Notes under the pieces: generated by a model
What the model was told of the DNA's origin: nothing
Database searches by the model: none
Seen by the model: the letters and a program-made list of their open reading frames with translations, nothing else
From: Paraburkholderia bryophila
GTDB taxonomy: Bacteria; Pseudomonadota; Gammaproteobacteria; Burkholderiales; Burkholderiaceae
NCBI RefSeq assembly: GCF_013409255.1
Contig: NZ_JACCAS010000001.1
Coordinates: forward strand, 930,001-994,000
Length of the DNA: 64,000 nucleotides
Reading direction: 5' to 3'
Position numbers and translations under genes: made by a program
Part shown: piece by piece, positions 56,051 through 63,261 of the stretch
Numbering within the stretch: position 1 is the stretch's first letter
Layout of the letters: every line of letters begins with the position of its first letter

Positions 56051-56856
56051 TGCGCACTCGTTCCCCTGCTTGCGTAAATGGCCGATTGCGTTGTGTCGTT
56101 GTGCTCGCAGCGGCATTCGTCTCGCTCGGCGCGCAGGCGGCGGAAGACAGAGTAATCCTCGCGCAGAAGGCGAAGATTAACGAAGCCTGCACTACCCTTG
56201 GCTCTCAAGGCCTTACATGCAAGTTCATCAAGGCCTCCGACATCGACGGCGCGGCAGGCGACGCGCGCTTATGGGTTCCCTCCTCATCCGGGGATCTCGG
56301 TGCAATGATGCAACTTCCGGCGGACAGGACAACGTGGCTCGAGCGCGGAGCGGGGACGGAATTCTTTGCGCAGGCGCTGATCTACCAGCGCACTGACCGG
56401 CTCGGCATACCCTACTTCTCCGCGCGCATGGCCGTTTTGAGTCGAGTTGGTTCGAACGCGCCGCGCTACGTGGACGACAAAGATGATCTCGCGTGGGCGA
56501 CCTTCGATTCCCGCCTTAAGTCGGCGCCAGAGGGAAGCGAAGATGCGACTTCATACCTTACTTCGGTGGATGTCGCTGCAGCGAGCGAGGCGGCCGCGAT
56601 CGGAGACGCGAAAAGCAAAGCTGCGGCCGACGTTATCTACCGTCAGTCCCCCGAGTTCCGGCACGCCACGCTGCGCGCTAACGCCCTCGTATGCGTTCAA
56701 CTCATAGCCGGCGCCAAGTTAGACTTGGAGCGCGACTCACGCATGGCGGCCATCTCTGGCTACGAGGATGTCGCCGTAAGGCAGAGCGCCGCAGCAACTA
56801 TTGTGCGATGCCAAGACGTCATCCGTTCAGCTCAGCACGAAAACCTAAAAAAATAA
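56050..56856 (+). CDS. Secreted lysogenic-conversion candidate
   Basis: 268 residues. Signal peptide (CVVVLAAAFVSLGAQAAEDR) with cleavage near AQA-AED. The mature protein is helical/mixed with no known motif. The start overlaps the repressor stop by one base (TGATG), so it is made in the lysogen. Could affect envelope or superinfection. Confidence 0.75.
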   Translation: MRTRSPACVNGRLRCVVVLAAAFVSLGAQAAEDRVILAQKAKINEACTTLGSQGLTCKFIKASDIDGAAGDARLWVPSSSGDLGAMMQLPADRTTWLERGAGTEFFAQALIYQRTDRLGIPYFSARMAVLSRVGSNAPRYVDDKDDLAWATFDSRLKSAPEGSEDATSYLTSVDVAAASEAAAIGDAKSKAAADVIYRQSPEFRHATLRANALVCVQLIAGAKLDLERDSRMAAISGYEDVAVRQSAAATIVRCQDVIRSAQHENLKK

Positions 56857-56903
56857 CTCCCCGCTATCGGTAGAAATTATTGATAAGTATCTTTGCGCGA
56901 CCA

Positions 56904-56947
56904 AAGCAAATCATTTTGCTTGATTAAGCAAATCATTTTGATATACT
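56904..56947 (+). promoter_or_regulatory. Rightward early promoter with operator repeats
   Basis: AAGCAAATCATTTTG is present twice (56904-56918 and 56926-56940), 22 bp apart, sharing the half-sites of the left operator (AAGCAAAT, ATCATTTTGAT). A -35 TTGATT (56920-56925), 16-bp spacer and -10 TATACT (56942-56947) overlap them. Confidence 0.8.
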
Positions 56948-56982
56948 TCATCTCAAGCGCTGACCAAGCGCGAATGTGACAA

Positions 56983-57030
56983 GCGCCCTAAGTTGATTGG
57001 ATTCCAGCGAGTCCCATGTTCTTAGGGCGC
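56983..57030 (+). promoter_or_regulatory. Leader hairpin before early genes
   Basis: GCGCCCTAAG (56983-56992) and CTTAGGGCGC (57021-57030) are perfect 10-bp inverted repeats with a 28-nt loop, between the early promoter and the first gene. Possible attenuator or antitermination leader. Confidence 0.55.
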
Positions 57031-57063
57031 ATCTCACCACCTTCCAGATTGCTGGAGTGAGAG

Positions 57064-57240
57064 ATGAACGTCCGGAAAGCAATGCACCGCGCTGCAACCA
57101 AAAGCCTCGACGGCCATTGCCGTTTCGTCGCGCAGCTCGGCCGCACCGTCGTAGTTCTCTCACTCTCTGATCTGGCCCACTGTCCGAAGGCGCGTATTCA
57201 GGTTGCCTTCGCTCGCGGCAAAGAAGTCTTGCCGCGGTGA
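57064..57240 (+). CDS. Tiny early protein 1
   Basis: 58 residues from ATG 57064. MNVRKAMHRAATKSLDGHCR, then VVVLSLSDLAHCPKARIQVA. Basic. First gene after the rightward promoter. Unknown. Confidence 0.6.
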   Translation: MNVRKAMHRAATKSLDGHCRFVAQLGRTVVVLSLSDLAHCPKARIQVAFARGKEVLPR

Positions 57241-57254
57241 CGGGAGACGTTGAG

Positions 57255-57335
57255 ATGCAAGTCAATCAACCGCAGCACACCGAGCAAAGCCGGTCGCTCG
57301 ACGAGCTCGCCTACTTCACGCGAGGCGAAAAGTGA
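57255..57335 (+). CDS. Tiny early peptide 2
   Basis: 26 residues from ATG 57255 (MQVNQPQHTEQSRSLDELAY). Its stop overlaps the GTG of the next gene. Supported by operon packing only. Confidence 0.45.
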   Translation: MQVNQPQHTEQSRSLDELAYFTRGEK

Positions 57336-57472
57336 ACCGCGCTGCTTGCGATAACGATCTGCTCGCAGCTTCCCGCGTGCAGTCCAAGTTCGGCGCCGGC
57401 TGCGCAATCACGGCTGTTGTGATCGGTTGCGTCTGGTATCTCTGCGTCGCTTGGCGCGCTGGGGTGTTCTGA
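57332..57472 (+). CDS. Tiny early membrane protein 3
   Basis: 46 residues from GTG 57332 (GTGA overlap). One membrane span (CAITAVVIGCVWYLCVAW). The stop shares a base with the next ATG (TGATG). Confidence 0.55.
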   Translation: MNRAACDNDLLAASRVQSKFGAGCAITAVVIGCVWYLCVAWRAGVF

Positions 57473-57597
57473 TGTGCGAACAAATCCGAATCTGGGTCGG
57501 CGCAGCCGCTGTCATCGCCATCTACCTCCTGATGTGCTCGGGCTTTGAGGCTCGTCAGGCCGCCGTCGAACGCTGCAGCGTAGTTCGCTGCACCTGA
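57472..57597 (+). CDS. Tiny early membrane protein 4
   Basis: 41 residues from ATG 57472. One membrane span (IWVGAAAVIAIYLLMCSGF) and a Cys-containing tail. Coupled to the previous gene. Confidence 0.55.
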   Translation: MCEQIRIWVGAAAVIAIYLLMCSGFEARQAAVERCSVVRCT

Positions 57598-57615
57598 TCC
57601 CGTAAAGGCTCACCC

Positions 57616-57816
57616 ATGTACACAGACCTTGATCTATGTTTAGCAGTCCTTGGCGGCATGTGGGTCGGGGGCTGTTTCGGTGTGATCGTTGGCGGCATAA
57701 ACCGGGCCGCAAAGCATGCAGAGTTTCAGGAGCGCCGCAAGCAGTTTCGCGTGCCCGCGGCTCACCGCGAGTTTGAACACGAATGCGATGCGCATTTGCC
57801 GCGCGTCGGTGAATAA
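57616..57816 (+). CDS. Small early membrane protein
   Basis: 66 residues. One membrane helix (AVLGGMWVGGCFGVIVGGI) followed by a charged tail (EFQERRKQFRV). Unknown. Confidence 0.62.
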   Translation: MYTDLDLCLAVLGGMWVGGCFGVIVGGINRAAKHAEFQERRKQFRVPAAHREFEHECDAHLPRVGE

Positions 57817-57848
57817 CCAGCAAGTCTACCCCTCCCCAAGGAGACGTA

Positions 57849-58208
57849 ATGCAACAACTTCAGATTCCTCCGCTTGCAGATGGCGAGATTTATCTCATTG
57901 GCCTGGTAGACGCGAATGGCGACGTCGAGCACACCATCCTACTGCCCGGTGACAACGATGACGCCTCGCAGGCGGAGCAACTGGCCTGGGCTCAAAGCAT
58001 TGGCGGCGATCTGCCGAACCGCATCGAGCAAGCCGTGATGCTCGCGAAGTTCCGCGATCGCTTCCAGAAAGACGCGTACTGGAGCAACGAGACATGCGAC
58101 TGGAATTCCTCTTGTGCCTGGTTCCAGGGCTTCGGCGGCGGCGGCCAGGACGGCACCCACAAGTGCGCCGCGCTCCGCGCGGTCGCCGTCCGCAGATTCA
58201 AGAATTAA
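57849..58208 (+). CDS. DUF1566-like protein, candidate DGR target 1
   Basis: 119 residues. The C-terminal 40 residues (YWSNETCDWNSSCAWFQGF, then KCAALRAVAVRRF) form the C-type-lectin-like DUF1566 end seen in DGR variable proteins. It is a paralogue of the next gene. Codons that differ between the two in the last about 30 codons all keep the third base. Likely displayed ligand-binding protein; N-terminal part small. Confidence 0.75.
   Translation: MQQLQIPPLADGEIYLIGLVDANGDVEHTILLPGDNDDASQAEQLAWAQSIGGDLPNRIEQAVMLAKFRDRFQKDAYWSNETCDWNSSCAWFQGFGGGGQDGTHKCAALRAVAVRRFKN
58107..58200 (+). repeat. Candidate variable repeat 1
   Basis: From TCC TCT at 58107 to 58200. It aligns to 58596-58692 with one 3-bp gap; the last 40 bp (58161-58200) match 39 of 40. 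Differences before that fall in first or second codon positions only, with C or T kept in the third. Confidence 0.7.
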
Positions 58209-58238
58209 GTCATTCATCCATTCAACAGGAGCATCGCA

Positions 58239-58709
58239 ATGACGATCACGCTTGAAGCTATTGAGGCCGAACAAACTCGGATCGGCGCCATGATCGCGGC
58301 TTTCAAGGCGCAACCGCACGCGACGGAATATCGCGTCGACGGCGTCACGATCCCACTCGCGGCCGGAGAGCGCGTCGCCGGGCCGGTGCTAAACGATGAC
58401 GGCACGCTGAGCCACTACCTGATCAAGTTGCCCGGCGCGTCCGAAGAAATGGTCAACCACCAGGGCGCTCGCGCCTATGCACACGGTCGTTGCGCTGTGA
58501 CGCCGACGCGTCGTGAGGGGCGTCTCTTGCAGGCGAACCTGCCTGACGAACTTCCCGAAGAGGCCATTTGGCTCGATGACGAATACGACGGCGATTCCTC
58601 TTTTGCCTGGTGCCAGGACTTCTACGGCGGCATCCAGTTCAGCGGCGGCCGCAAGAGCGCCGCGCTCCGCGCGGTCGCCGTCCGCAGATTCATTCCTTCA
58701 GTGATTTGA
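58239..58709 (+). CDS. DUF1566-like protein, candidate DGR target 2
   Basis: 156 residues. The N-terminal about 100 residues are unlike gene 1 (GARAYAHGRCAVTPTRREG), but the end (IWLDDEYDGDSSFAWCQDFY, then KSAALRAVAVRRF) is the same DUF1566-like domain. See target 1 for codon pattern. Direct neighbour in the same operon. Confidence 0.75.
   Translation: MTITLEAIEAEQTRIGAMIAAFKAQPHATEYRVDGVTIPLAAGERVAGPVLNDDGTLSHYLIKLPGASEEMVNHQGARAYAHGRCAVTPTRREGRLLQANLPDELPEEAIWLDDEYDGDSSFAWCQDFYGGIQFSGGRKSAALRAVAVRRFIPSVI
58596..58692 (+). repeat. Candidate variable repeat 2
   Basis: Partner of 58107-58200. Invariant 3' block at 58653-58692 (one mismatch in 40). Confidence 0.7.
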
Positions 58710-58723
58710 TCATTTAATCCGCC

Positions 58724-59197
58724 ATGGCATTCAACAAACTCTCGCTGCAAGACAAGTTACTCACCAAGACCGAGCGGGTTGGTGAATGCCTTGTGTGGAC
58801 GGGGCAAAAATGCCCGAAAGGCTACGGGCGAATTCGTATCGGTGGGAAGCTCCGCAGAGCTCACATCGTGCACTACGAGTTGCACCATGGGCCAGTTCCA
58901 ACCGGGAAAGTCCTGCTGCATTCCTGCGATACGCCCGCGTGCATTCATTTAGGCCATCTTTCTCCCGGCACTCAGTTGGAAAACGTGCGCGACATGTTTG
59001 CCAAAGGGCGCGCCAACAAAGCCAGAGGCGAAAAAGCTTCTAAGGCAAAACTTACTGCCGAGCAGGTTTTAGAAATCCGGCGTCGGTATGAGCCCGGCAA
59101 ATATGGGCGTGGCTCGCGAGTCTTGGCCAAAGAGTTTGGCGTTTCCAGTGCATCGATTTTAGCGGTCGTGAAAGGCGAATCGTGGGCGCACATCTAA
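58724..59197 (+). CDS. HNH endonuclease
   Basis: 157 residues. CLVWTGQKCPKGYGRI, AHIVHYELHHG and LLHSCDTPACIHLGHLSPGT make the HNH_3 fold; a HTH follows (RVLAKEFGVSSASILAVVKG). Homing-type mobile nuclease within the early operon. Confidence 0.87.
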   Translation: MAFNKLSLQDKLLTKTERVGECLVWTGQKCPKGYGRIRIGGKLRRAHIVHYELHHGPVPTGKVLLHSCDTPACIHLGHLSPGTQLENVRDMFAKGRANKARGEKASKAKLTAEQVLEIRRRYEPGKYGRGSRVLAKEFGVSSASILAVVKGESWAHI

Positions 59198-59225
59198 CAG
59201 CCGTGAATTGGAAAGGAGCGCTGCG

Positions 59226-59468
59226 ATGAAGGATTTCGGCCAGTGGTTGCGCGACGCGCCTCCCATCCCAGACCCGCTGGAAGTTGACGCGGCTACCGCT
59301 CATATCGCGTCGCTCGAAGATGCTGGCGTAATCGACCTGATGAACGACGGCAGTTATATGGTGCGGTGCTGCGTTTGCGGGAGAGACGATGAACTGCCGT
59401 GCGACCCGGGCGAGATCGATGTTGGCTACGAGCACTACTGCAATGGTTCGCCGAGGTGCTGTCCGTGA
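59226..59468 (+). CDS. Small zinc-finger-like phage protein
   Basis: 80 residues from ATG 59226 with AAAGGAGC upstream. MKDFGQWLRDAPPIPDPLEV and YMVRCCVCGRDDELPC with a final CCP. The Cys pairs suggest zinc. Its stop TGA overlaps the GTG of the RT remnant. Confidence 0.72.
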   Translation: MKDFGQWLRDAPPIPDPLEVDAATAHIASLEDAGVIDLMNDGSYMVRCCVCGRDDELPCDPGEIDVGYEHYCNGSPRCCP

Positions 59469-59715
59469 CCCCGACGAAAACAATCCTGCAGCCGATCGAG
59501 CGCGGCGTGGACTTCGTCGGCCACCTGATCAAGCCGTGGCGCCGCTCGACTCGACCGCGCACGGTCAATGAAGCGCTGCGCCGCACGGCCGCCGCCGCGC
59601 CGGCCGATGTGCATCAGCTCGCTAACAGTTACTGGGTAATCGGAATAACGTGTGGAAACCATGATGATGAATTATAATTGTGGAACGGAATTTCGTGTGG
59701 AACAGGAGAATCTAA

Positions 59716-60381
59716 ATGGCAGAGAAAGTAACCATCGGCAATGCGGAGCTTTGGCTGGGAGATTGCCGAGAAGTGCTTTGCTTGCTGCCGCCATGCGACC
59801 TCGCGCTTACCGACCCGCCGTATGGAATTGGTTTCGCAGCCCAGCCAACCAAATGGCAACGCAGGGATGGGCAGGCGCCGGAGGATTGGGACAACATGAC
59901 TCCTCCGGCATGGCTCTTCGGCCTGTTGGCGGAGAAGGCTCAAGAACTCATCATCTGGGGTGGCAACTACTACGACTTGCCGCGAAGCCGGGGATGGCTG
60001 ACCTGGTACAAGCCCGACTCTCCTCCAAGCATGGCCAGCATCGAACTGGCGTGGACCAGCATGGACATGAACGCCAAGATGTTGTCTCACTCCATTTCGG
60101 CGACGAATGCGGAGCGCGTTGGCCATCCGACTCAGAAGCCCGTTCGCGTGATGGAGTGGTGCCTGAGCTTCGCCAAGGATGCGAAGACAGTTTTGGACCC
60201 GTTCATGGGGAGCGGCACCACGGGCGTTGCATGTGCCACGCTCGGGAAGCGCTTCGTCGGCATCGAGCGCGAGCCTCGCTACTTCGAGCTTGCCTGTCGG
60301 CGCATCGAGGCGGCACAGCGGCAAGGGAGCCTGTTGGAGCAGTCCGAACCGGAGGCGTTGCCCCAGCAACTGAGCCTCTAG
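59716..60381 (+). CDS. Beta-class DNA methyltransferase (IS passenger)
   Basis: 221 residues. Motif IV DPPYGIGF lies before motif I DPFMGSGTTGVA, the beta-class order; GHPTQKPVRVMEWCL is also typical. It methylates adenine-N6 or cytosine-N4 at an unknown site. Lies inside the IS, in the direction of the transposase, 24 bp before it. Confidence 0.9.
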   Translation: MAEKVTIGNAELWLGDCREVLCLLPPCDLALTDPPYGIGFAAQPTKWQRRDGQAPEDWDNMTPPAWLFGLLAEKAQELIIWGGNYYDLPRSRGWLTWYKPDSPPSMASIELAWTSMDMNAKMLSHSISATNAERVGHPTQKPVRVMEWCLSFAKDAKTVLDPFMGSGTTGVACATLGKRFVGIEREPRYFELACRRIEAAQRQGSLLEQSEPEALPQQLSL

Positions 60382-60405
60382 CCGATTCCACACTAAAATC
60401 CGGGG

Positions 60406-61788
60406 ATGAAAGACATTCTCGATATGGAAGGTTGGTCGCTGACCGACAAAAGGACCGAGGGATTGGTGGAAACCTTCTCGGCGGAATACGTGCACGAGCC
60501 AATCGCCTGCTCCAAGTGCGGCGGCATCAAGTTGTACCGGCACGGCACCAAGAAGACGACGTACGCGGACGCGCCGCTGCGTGGCTTTGCAGCCAAGTTG
60601 GAGGCAACGGTGCGCCGTTACCGGTGCCGGGATTGCGGCGAGACTTTCCTGCAGCCGCTGGGCGGCGTCCTGGACGAGCGCCGAATGACGGTGCGCTGCG
60701 CGGAGTTTATTGCCAAGCAGGCCCTGAAGCACACGTTCGTCCATGTGGCCCGCGAGGTCGGAATCGACGAGAAGACGGTGCGAGCGGTGGCCGCGGAGCG
60801 TATGGGCGAGCTGGGAGCCACGCACAAGCCCCGGCTGCCCAAGGTGCTGGGAATCGACGAGACGAAGATTGCCGGCGAGCTGCGCCTTGTCCTGACGGAC
60901 GTGGAAGGCCGACGGCTGCTCGATATGCTCCCCGCACGGGACAAGGGCACCTTGGCTGCCTGGTTGTGGCAGTTCAAGGACCGCAACGCCGTCAAGGTCG
61001 TGACAATCGACATGTGGCGACCGTACCAGCGGCTGGCCGCCGAACTGCTGCCCAATGCCGTCGTGGTCGTGGACAAGTTCCACATTATGCGGATGGCCGG
61101 CGAGGCGATGGACCGCGTGCGCATTCGGCTTGCCAAGGTGAAGCAGCCGGAAGTGCGCCGGCACTGGGTTCGTTCCAAGGTGATGCTCAACAAGCGGCCG
61201 CACAACCTGACCGAGAAGCAGCGCTTCAATCTGGAAATGTGGCTGGACAACGAGCCCGAGATTGCGGCGGCCTATCGCGCCAAGGAAGCGTTCTACGGCC
61301 TGTTCGACCTGCCGAAGGACGAAGCAATCAGGGCGTTCGACGGCTTTGCTGCCTCGGTCGAGTCGTCCGTCAAGCCGGAGTTCAAGCCGTTGCTGACGGC
61401 CATGCGGAACTGGCGCAGCGAGATTCTGGCCGTCTTCGACCACAAGTACACGAACGCCTTCACCGAGTCGCTGAACAACCTGACCAAGCACATCGTAAAG
61501 GCCGGGCGCGGATACAGTTTCGAGGTGTTGCGTGCCCGCATCCTTGCCAACTACGGCGACCCGGTCAAGGAACCGCTCTTCTTCGAGTTCTTGCTGAGGG
61601 ACGACGGGAACCCATGCGCGAACTGCGGGCTGCCGTGCCGCGCCGAGGACATGCACCTCGTGACATTGCCGCCGGTGACTCGTGGACAGCGTACGAAGCG
61701 CGCCCTGGTCTGCGGGGTCTGCGAGCCGCGTTTCAACACGGAGAAGGTTATTGCTCATCGCAAGACTTCCACACGGAAAACCGGATAG
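60406..61788 (+). CDS. ISL3-family transposase
   Basis: 460 residues. N-terminal zinc finger (CSKCGG, YRCRDCGETF), HTH (HVAREVGIDEKTVRAV), DDE domain with VLGIDETKIAG, VVVDKFHIMRMAGEAM, and a final Glu in YTNAFTESLNNLTKHIVKAG. The C-terminal zinc knuckle is CANCGLPC. The stop lies within the right inverted repeat. Appears intact. Confidence 0.94.
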   Translation: MKDILDMEGWSLTDKRTEGLVETFSAEYVHEPIACSKCGGIKLYRHGTKKTTYADAPLRGFAAKLEATVRRYRCRDCGETFLQPLGGVLDERRMTVRCAEFIAKQALKHTFVHVAREVGIDEKTVRAVAAERMGELGATHKPRLPKVLGIDETKIAGELRLVLTDVEGRRLLDMLPARDKGTLAAWLWQFKDRNAVKVVTIDMWRPYQRLAAELLPNAVVVVDKFHIMRMAGEAMDRVRIRLAKVKQPEVRRHWVRSKVMLNKRPHNLTEKQRFNLEMWLDNEPEIAAAYRAKEAFYGLFDLPKDEAIRAFDGFAASVESSVKPEFKPLLTAMRNWRSEILAVFDHKYTNAFTESLNNLTKHIVKAGRGYSFEVLRARILANYGDPVKEPLFFEFLLRDDGNPCANCGLPCRAEDMHLVTLPPVTRGQRTKRALVCGVCEPRFNTEKVIAHRKTSTRKTG

Positions 61789-61921
61789 CCCAGTTACTTC
61801 GGGCTGCTGCGGCAGGCGTCAGCCAGCCACCACGACCGCGCGCGGCTCGCGAATGTCGTTCGGGATCGCGGGCATGCGGTCAACCATGCGCTGACACAGA
61901 CCTATTGAGGAGGAGTATGAC

Positions 61922-63200
61922 GTGGCTTTACATTCCATCGAACTGTGTGCCGGCGTCGGAATGCTCGGAGAGGGTGCCCGAGCTGCATTCGAGTATCTCG
62001 GACACAAACATCGAACCGTTTGTTACGTGGAGCGGGAAGCCAGTGCCGCCGGCCAAATTGCTGCGCTTATGGAAGCGGGAGCGCTTGATGAAGCGCCTAT
62101 CTGGTCTGACCTTCTCACGTTCGACGGCACAGCGTGGCGCGGACGCGTTCATTGCGTCATTGCCGGTTTCCCATGCCAAGACCTTTCCGTTGCCGGGAGG
62201 CGCGCCGGTCTCAACGGGAAGCGTTCTGGACTCTTCTTCACCGTCCTCGACATCGCGGATGCTTGCGGTGCGGAACTCCTCATTCTGGAGAACGTGTCAG
62301 GCATCACTTCTGCCACCGCCGCCGTTATGGACGAAACCGAAGGCGAACTCTTCGAGCGCGCGGCCTCCCGAGTCTTGGGAGAACTGGCCGACCGCGGTTG
62401 GAATGCGGAATGCCTGCTTATTCGAGCGTCCGACGTCGGTGCAAATCACCAGCGCGAGCGGTGGTTCTGCGTCGCCTGGCGCGTGGCTGACACCCTTCGG
62501 GATGAACGGAATCACACAGGACGGCAGAGTGGGTGCGGGGGGGCGAATTTGCGAAACAGGTCACGCAATGGATGACGCCAGTTGTTCCGAACGGTGGCCG
62601 CTCAGTGTCAGCGGAAGTAGTGGCGAGTCGAGGCAGCACGGAAAGCGGCAAGCGGACCGTGGGATTGGAGTCGGAAGTTCGTCACTGGGCCACACCGACC
62701 AGCAGCGAGAACAGCAACCGTACAACGAAAATGGCACCGAGTCACGGAAACGGGCACGGAATTGTGCTGGCGGGGCAGGCATGCCAACGGGCGACGCCGA
62801 AGGCAAGCGAGACGGATCAGGGTGTTTGCCCATCCGAGATAGCGCGTCGCTCACCGGGTCTGCTGACGCAAACGGCGACTTGGGCAACGCCAACAGCGCG
62901 GGATCACAAGGACGGCGCGACATCGCTGGAGAACGTCGAAGTGAACGGGCTACTCGGCCGTCAGGTGCTGGCGACATCTTTGCACCCGGTCCACTCGACG
63001 ATCGATGGCCGGGAATTGTCGCCGACCGCCCGGACCTTGCGCCAGCGACTGAACCCGGCGTTCGCATGCTGGCTGATGGGATGGCCTATCTGGTGGACGA
63101 ATCCCGCAATCACCAACTCCGTCAAGTTGGAAACGGCGTTGTGGCGCTCCAAGCTGCAACGGCAATTGTCGAACTTCTTCGGCGAGCCGACTTCGCATGA
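61922..63200 (+). pseudogene. C5 cytosine DNA methyltransferase, frameshifted at G7
   Basis: GTG 61922 has GAGGAGG upstream. Motif I ELCAGVGMLGEGARAAFEYL, IV AGFPCQDLSVAGRR, VI ENVSG and VIII QRERWFCVAW are in one frame that stops at 62575. The target-recognition end and motif X (RQVGNGVVALQAA) are in the +1 frame ending at 63200. The switch falls at the G7 run 62537-62543; six G would restore a 425-residue protein. Confidence 0.85.
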
Positions 63201-63261
63201 GCCAGCCGCGTTCATCGAAGCAGCCGACGAAGCCCTAACCCAATCCTGAGAGAGAAGAATC

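Larger units (their letters stand above)
59634..61790 (+). mobile_element. ISL3-family insertion carrying a DNA methyltransferase
   Basis: 2157 bp. Flanked by perfect 8-bp target copies CAGTTACT (59626-59633 and 61791-61798). Terminal inverted repeats are imperfect: both begin GG and share CGTGTGGAA at bases 16-24. 8-bp duplications are typical for ISL3. Contains a passenger methyltransferase and the transposase. Confidence 0.9.
59465..61908 (+). pseudogene. Reverse transcriptase C-terminal remnant, split by IS
   Basis: Left part 59465-59633: TPTKTILQPIERGVDFVGHL, then KPWRRSTRPRTVNEALRRT and VHQLANSY. Right part 61799-61908. Joined without the IS and one target copy, the frame continues NSYFGLLRQASASHHDRARL ... 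to TGA 61908. These are the thumb and end motifs of phage/DGR-type reverse transcriptases. The catalytic palm (YxDD) is missing, so about two thirds of the gene is lost. Identification is by remembered family pattern. Confidence 0.75.

Noticed and set aside
58161..58692. CRISPR-like or simple direct repeats
   Set aside because: Only two copies, both in coding frame at the ends of paralogous genes; explained as variable-repeat ends.
59629..61758. A 709-codon open frame on the minus strand
   Set aside because: Antisense of the ISL3 transposase and methyltransferase; high-GC third positions keep it open. No family-like motif.
59652..63200. A single 1182-codon open frame on the plus strand
   Set aside because: It crosses the methyltransferase, the transposase and the IS right border in a wrong frame. 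Only its last part matches a protein (the C5 methyltransferase end).
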